DNA from: Lumnitzera littorea
Taxonomy: Eukaryota > Streptophyta > Magnoliopsida > Myrtales > Combretaceae
DNA length: 64,000 bases
NCBI GenBank assembly: GCA_024138015.1
Contig: JAMXBB010000008.1
Coordinates: 40,032,010 to 40,096,009 of the forward strand
Direction of reading: 5' to 3'
Shown here: piece by piece, positions 61,991-64,000 of the stretch
Numbering within the stretch: position 1 is the first letter of the stretch
Layout: each line of letters opens with the position of its first letter
Program-made: the position numbers and the translations under genes
Notes under the pieces: model-generated
Seen by the model: only the letters and a program-made list of their open reading frames with translations
What the model was told of the DNA's origin: nothing
The model's database searches: none

Positions 61991-63004
61991 CTATATAATT
62001 TAATGACATAAGTATGGATAAAATAAACAATAATGATTATTTATGACCGTATTATTTTATATAGCAAGAAATTAATGATTTTTTTTTTTAATAACTATAA
62101 GGAGAGGGGATTCATTCCCTACTTTATCCCAAATTAATGAAAATTGATAATTTAAAAGTTTAATGGCTAATTCTAGTTTATGTTATACGTATAGTATAGA
62201 TGTAATACATCATTTTAAAAAAAATATAATTTCATATAATAACATAATCTAAATTATTTGCTATTATAATATATAATTTTATTAAGCATACAACATATAA
62301 CATTTACTATAATTTTAATTTTAATATCTATGTCATAGTATGTGATTTAATACGTTATTACATTCATTAGCCATGTGCAAAAGTCCTCTTATTAAGGTAA
62401 CCCTTTCTCTTAATATTAAAATGGGAGGTCAATTTTTGCAGACAATTCCCATTTAATAGAACTGACCATATGTAAATTATTTGTTGATCTTTGTAAGAGA
62501 ATATTGCTTATCCTTGACCAATGTAACCAAAATTTACATAAATTTAAACATTACACAAACGTCAATAGAAAGATACATATAGTTCAAACATTTAATTATG
62601 ACAACTATACTATGCTATGTAACTAATGCATTTTTTATTGTAAAGACTTGAAAAATAACATAAGGGCTAAGCCAAAAATGACACAACATTTGGTATATGA
62701 AGATACAATGTTTATGTATAGATATAGTTTGCAATAGATCATGCAAATAACATGGAAACACGAAAATCAAGTTGGTGATTTTTAATTTCTAATTCAAAAT
62801 TACAAAAGATTGGCGCATTGAATATATATATACTTTATATTATAGCAAATTGCCTTTACATGCATAGTGATAGTTTTGCTTATTGAAAATGAATTGCAAT
62901 GGTAGTACACTGGGTGTAAGATTTATAGACAAAGGCTTGAGAAGGAAGAAACCAAGTTCTTTTGTAAATATTGTAAAAAATATTAGCAATCACCAATGCC
63001 AAGT
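61991..63004. other. Intergenic, AT-rich, nothing recognised
   Basis: A T-run near 62080-62090 and short open frames only. No gene. Confidence 0.4.
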
Positions 63005-64000
63005 TGTCATGATCTTAAGAGGGAGCTAATAGGATTACCTAAATTTTTATATCACGTATGCACTTATGATATGAAAACTGCCTTGCAAGTCAGAGATTAC
63101 AAGATTTTAAATGATTAGTCACTAAGGTTTTCGATTTTTAATTAATTAACTTGCTATAATATATAAATGACTTTAGAGATCCGATATTTCACAGTTCTTT
63201 AGAACAGTAGAGAATCAGTATCCCTTACCAAATACTGAGATAAGGTAAAACGACTTGATAATTTATAAAAGATACTATATTTTACATAATCCTATCATGT
63301 AAATATTCTCTATATAAATTGTTTCTGTACTATCTATATACATTTTAATTAAGTCTAAAAATATCAAACCTATCTCCGGTTTGTACTTTGCTCTTAAGAT
63401 TTCTTCCAATCCCTGCTTAAATAAACTTACACAAGAAACTATAGAGGTATAAGCAAACTACAGCTTAGTGAGTTCATTTCTCACTACTACCTTTTAGGCA
63501 AGTTATCAAACATTATTAGCACATATGTAATATATCTATAAGTGAAATGAATGCATACGAAGTGAATGCAAGTAATACATCCATAAGAGTCTGAAACTAT
63601 GGAAGGTATAGATTTACATAATTTACATGTTGATTATCCTTCGTACTTACCCGCATAGAGTACCTCATGACCTCACCTTAATCGCATGAGGTTGCCTAGG
63701 GGCAACGTCTCACCAGACGACACTCAACTATTATCTTAGCCGAAAAATAGCTATCAATATAGGCTGATCCTAACTAGGGCCATCCACCAAACATATCAAA
63801 AGCCCCTCAGGCATACAAAGTGAGTCCTCTCGTTATCAAATATATTCAAGGCCCCACGAGCACAAATATGCAAGTCCTCTTGCAATTAATTGGAGATATT
63901 ATGCTAGCTTTGCCTTAATGATAAAATATCACTCATGGGCATTACGAGCTCTCATAGAAATCATATAAAATATATTTAAGATTAGAAAAACTATTTCAAA
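63005..64000 (-). mobile_element. LTR-like repeat, truncated by the window end
   Basis: It starts TGTCATGATC and aligns through ~1 kb with the start of 41737-45720, sharing 'aaatttttatatca', 'tatcaaacattattag', 'gagtcctctcgttat' and 'ggagatattatgcta'-like blocks. The common motif (ACTACAGCTTAGTGAGTTC) lies 453 bp in. It continues beyond the window. Confidence 0.6.

Overview
This window is AT-rich nuclear DNA of a flowering plant, probably a eudicot. The signs are intron-rich genes with GT-AG junctions, two eukaryotic nuclear tRNA genes with pol III T-run ends, plant-type transposons (Ty3/gypsy, a plant-mobile-domain element, MITE-like repeats) and a PPR-type fragment. It holds no bacterial, organellar or CRISPR material. 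The species cannot be named from the sequence.

Layout. (1) About 0.3-25.0 kb is a nested transposon block with no intact gene. Related ~1 kb repeats in opposite orientation lie near its edges (890-1922 and 23996-25037), with a third partial copy head-to-head at 312-880. Inside is a decayed Ty3/gypsy retrotransposon (4976-15069) with both LTRs, PBS, polypurine tract and a near-perfect target duplication. Its pol region was split by a 3,098-bp solo-LTR-like insertion (7982-11079, perfect AGGAT duplication), and its right LTR by a 518-bp element with ~105-bp terminal inverted repeats (14506-15023). Next comes a ~6.5-kb foldback element (about 15.1-21.6 kb) whose long arms enclose a broken plant-mobile-domain gene on the minus strand. 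A broken PPR fragment follows at 22.2-22.7 kb.

(2) About 25.9-39.9 kb is the genic island. A six-exon gene (25921-33479, +) encodes a 542-residue type II membrane glycosyltransferase of the CAP10/GT90 (rumi-like) family. It is followed by tRNA-Glu(CTC) on the plus strand and tRNA-Cys(GCA) on the minus strand. A three-exon gene (36653-39866, -) encodes a 187-residue protein I do not recognise.

(3) About 40-64 kb is gene-free repeat territory: several long LTR-like sequences (41737-45720, 53871-59031, about 59876-61990, 63005 to the window end), MITE-like inverted repeats, homopolymer tracts and TA/TG-rich stretches.

The genes do not form a pathway. The most informative content is the order of insertions that can be read from the junctions. 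I found no convincing new biological system. The best leads are the unrecognised 187-residue protein, the plant-mobile-domain foldback element, the 518-bp long-TIR element, and a shared motif at a nearly fixed distance from the end of several otherwise diverged LTR-like repeats. All homology statements come from reading by eye; no search was run.
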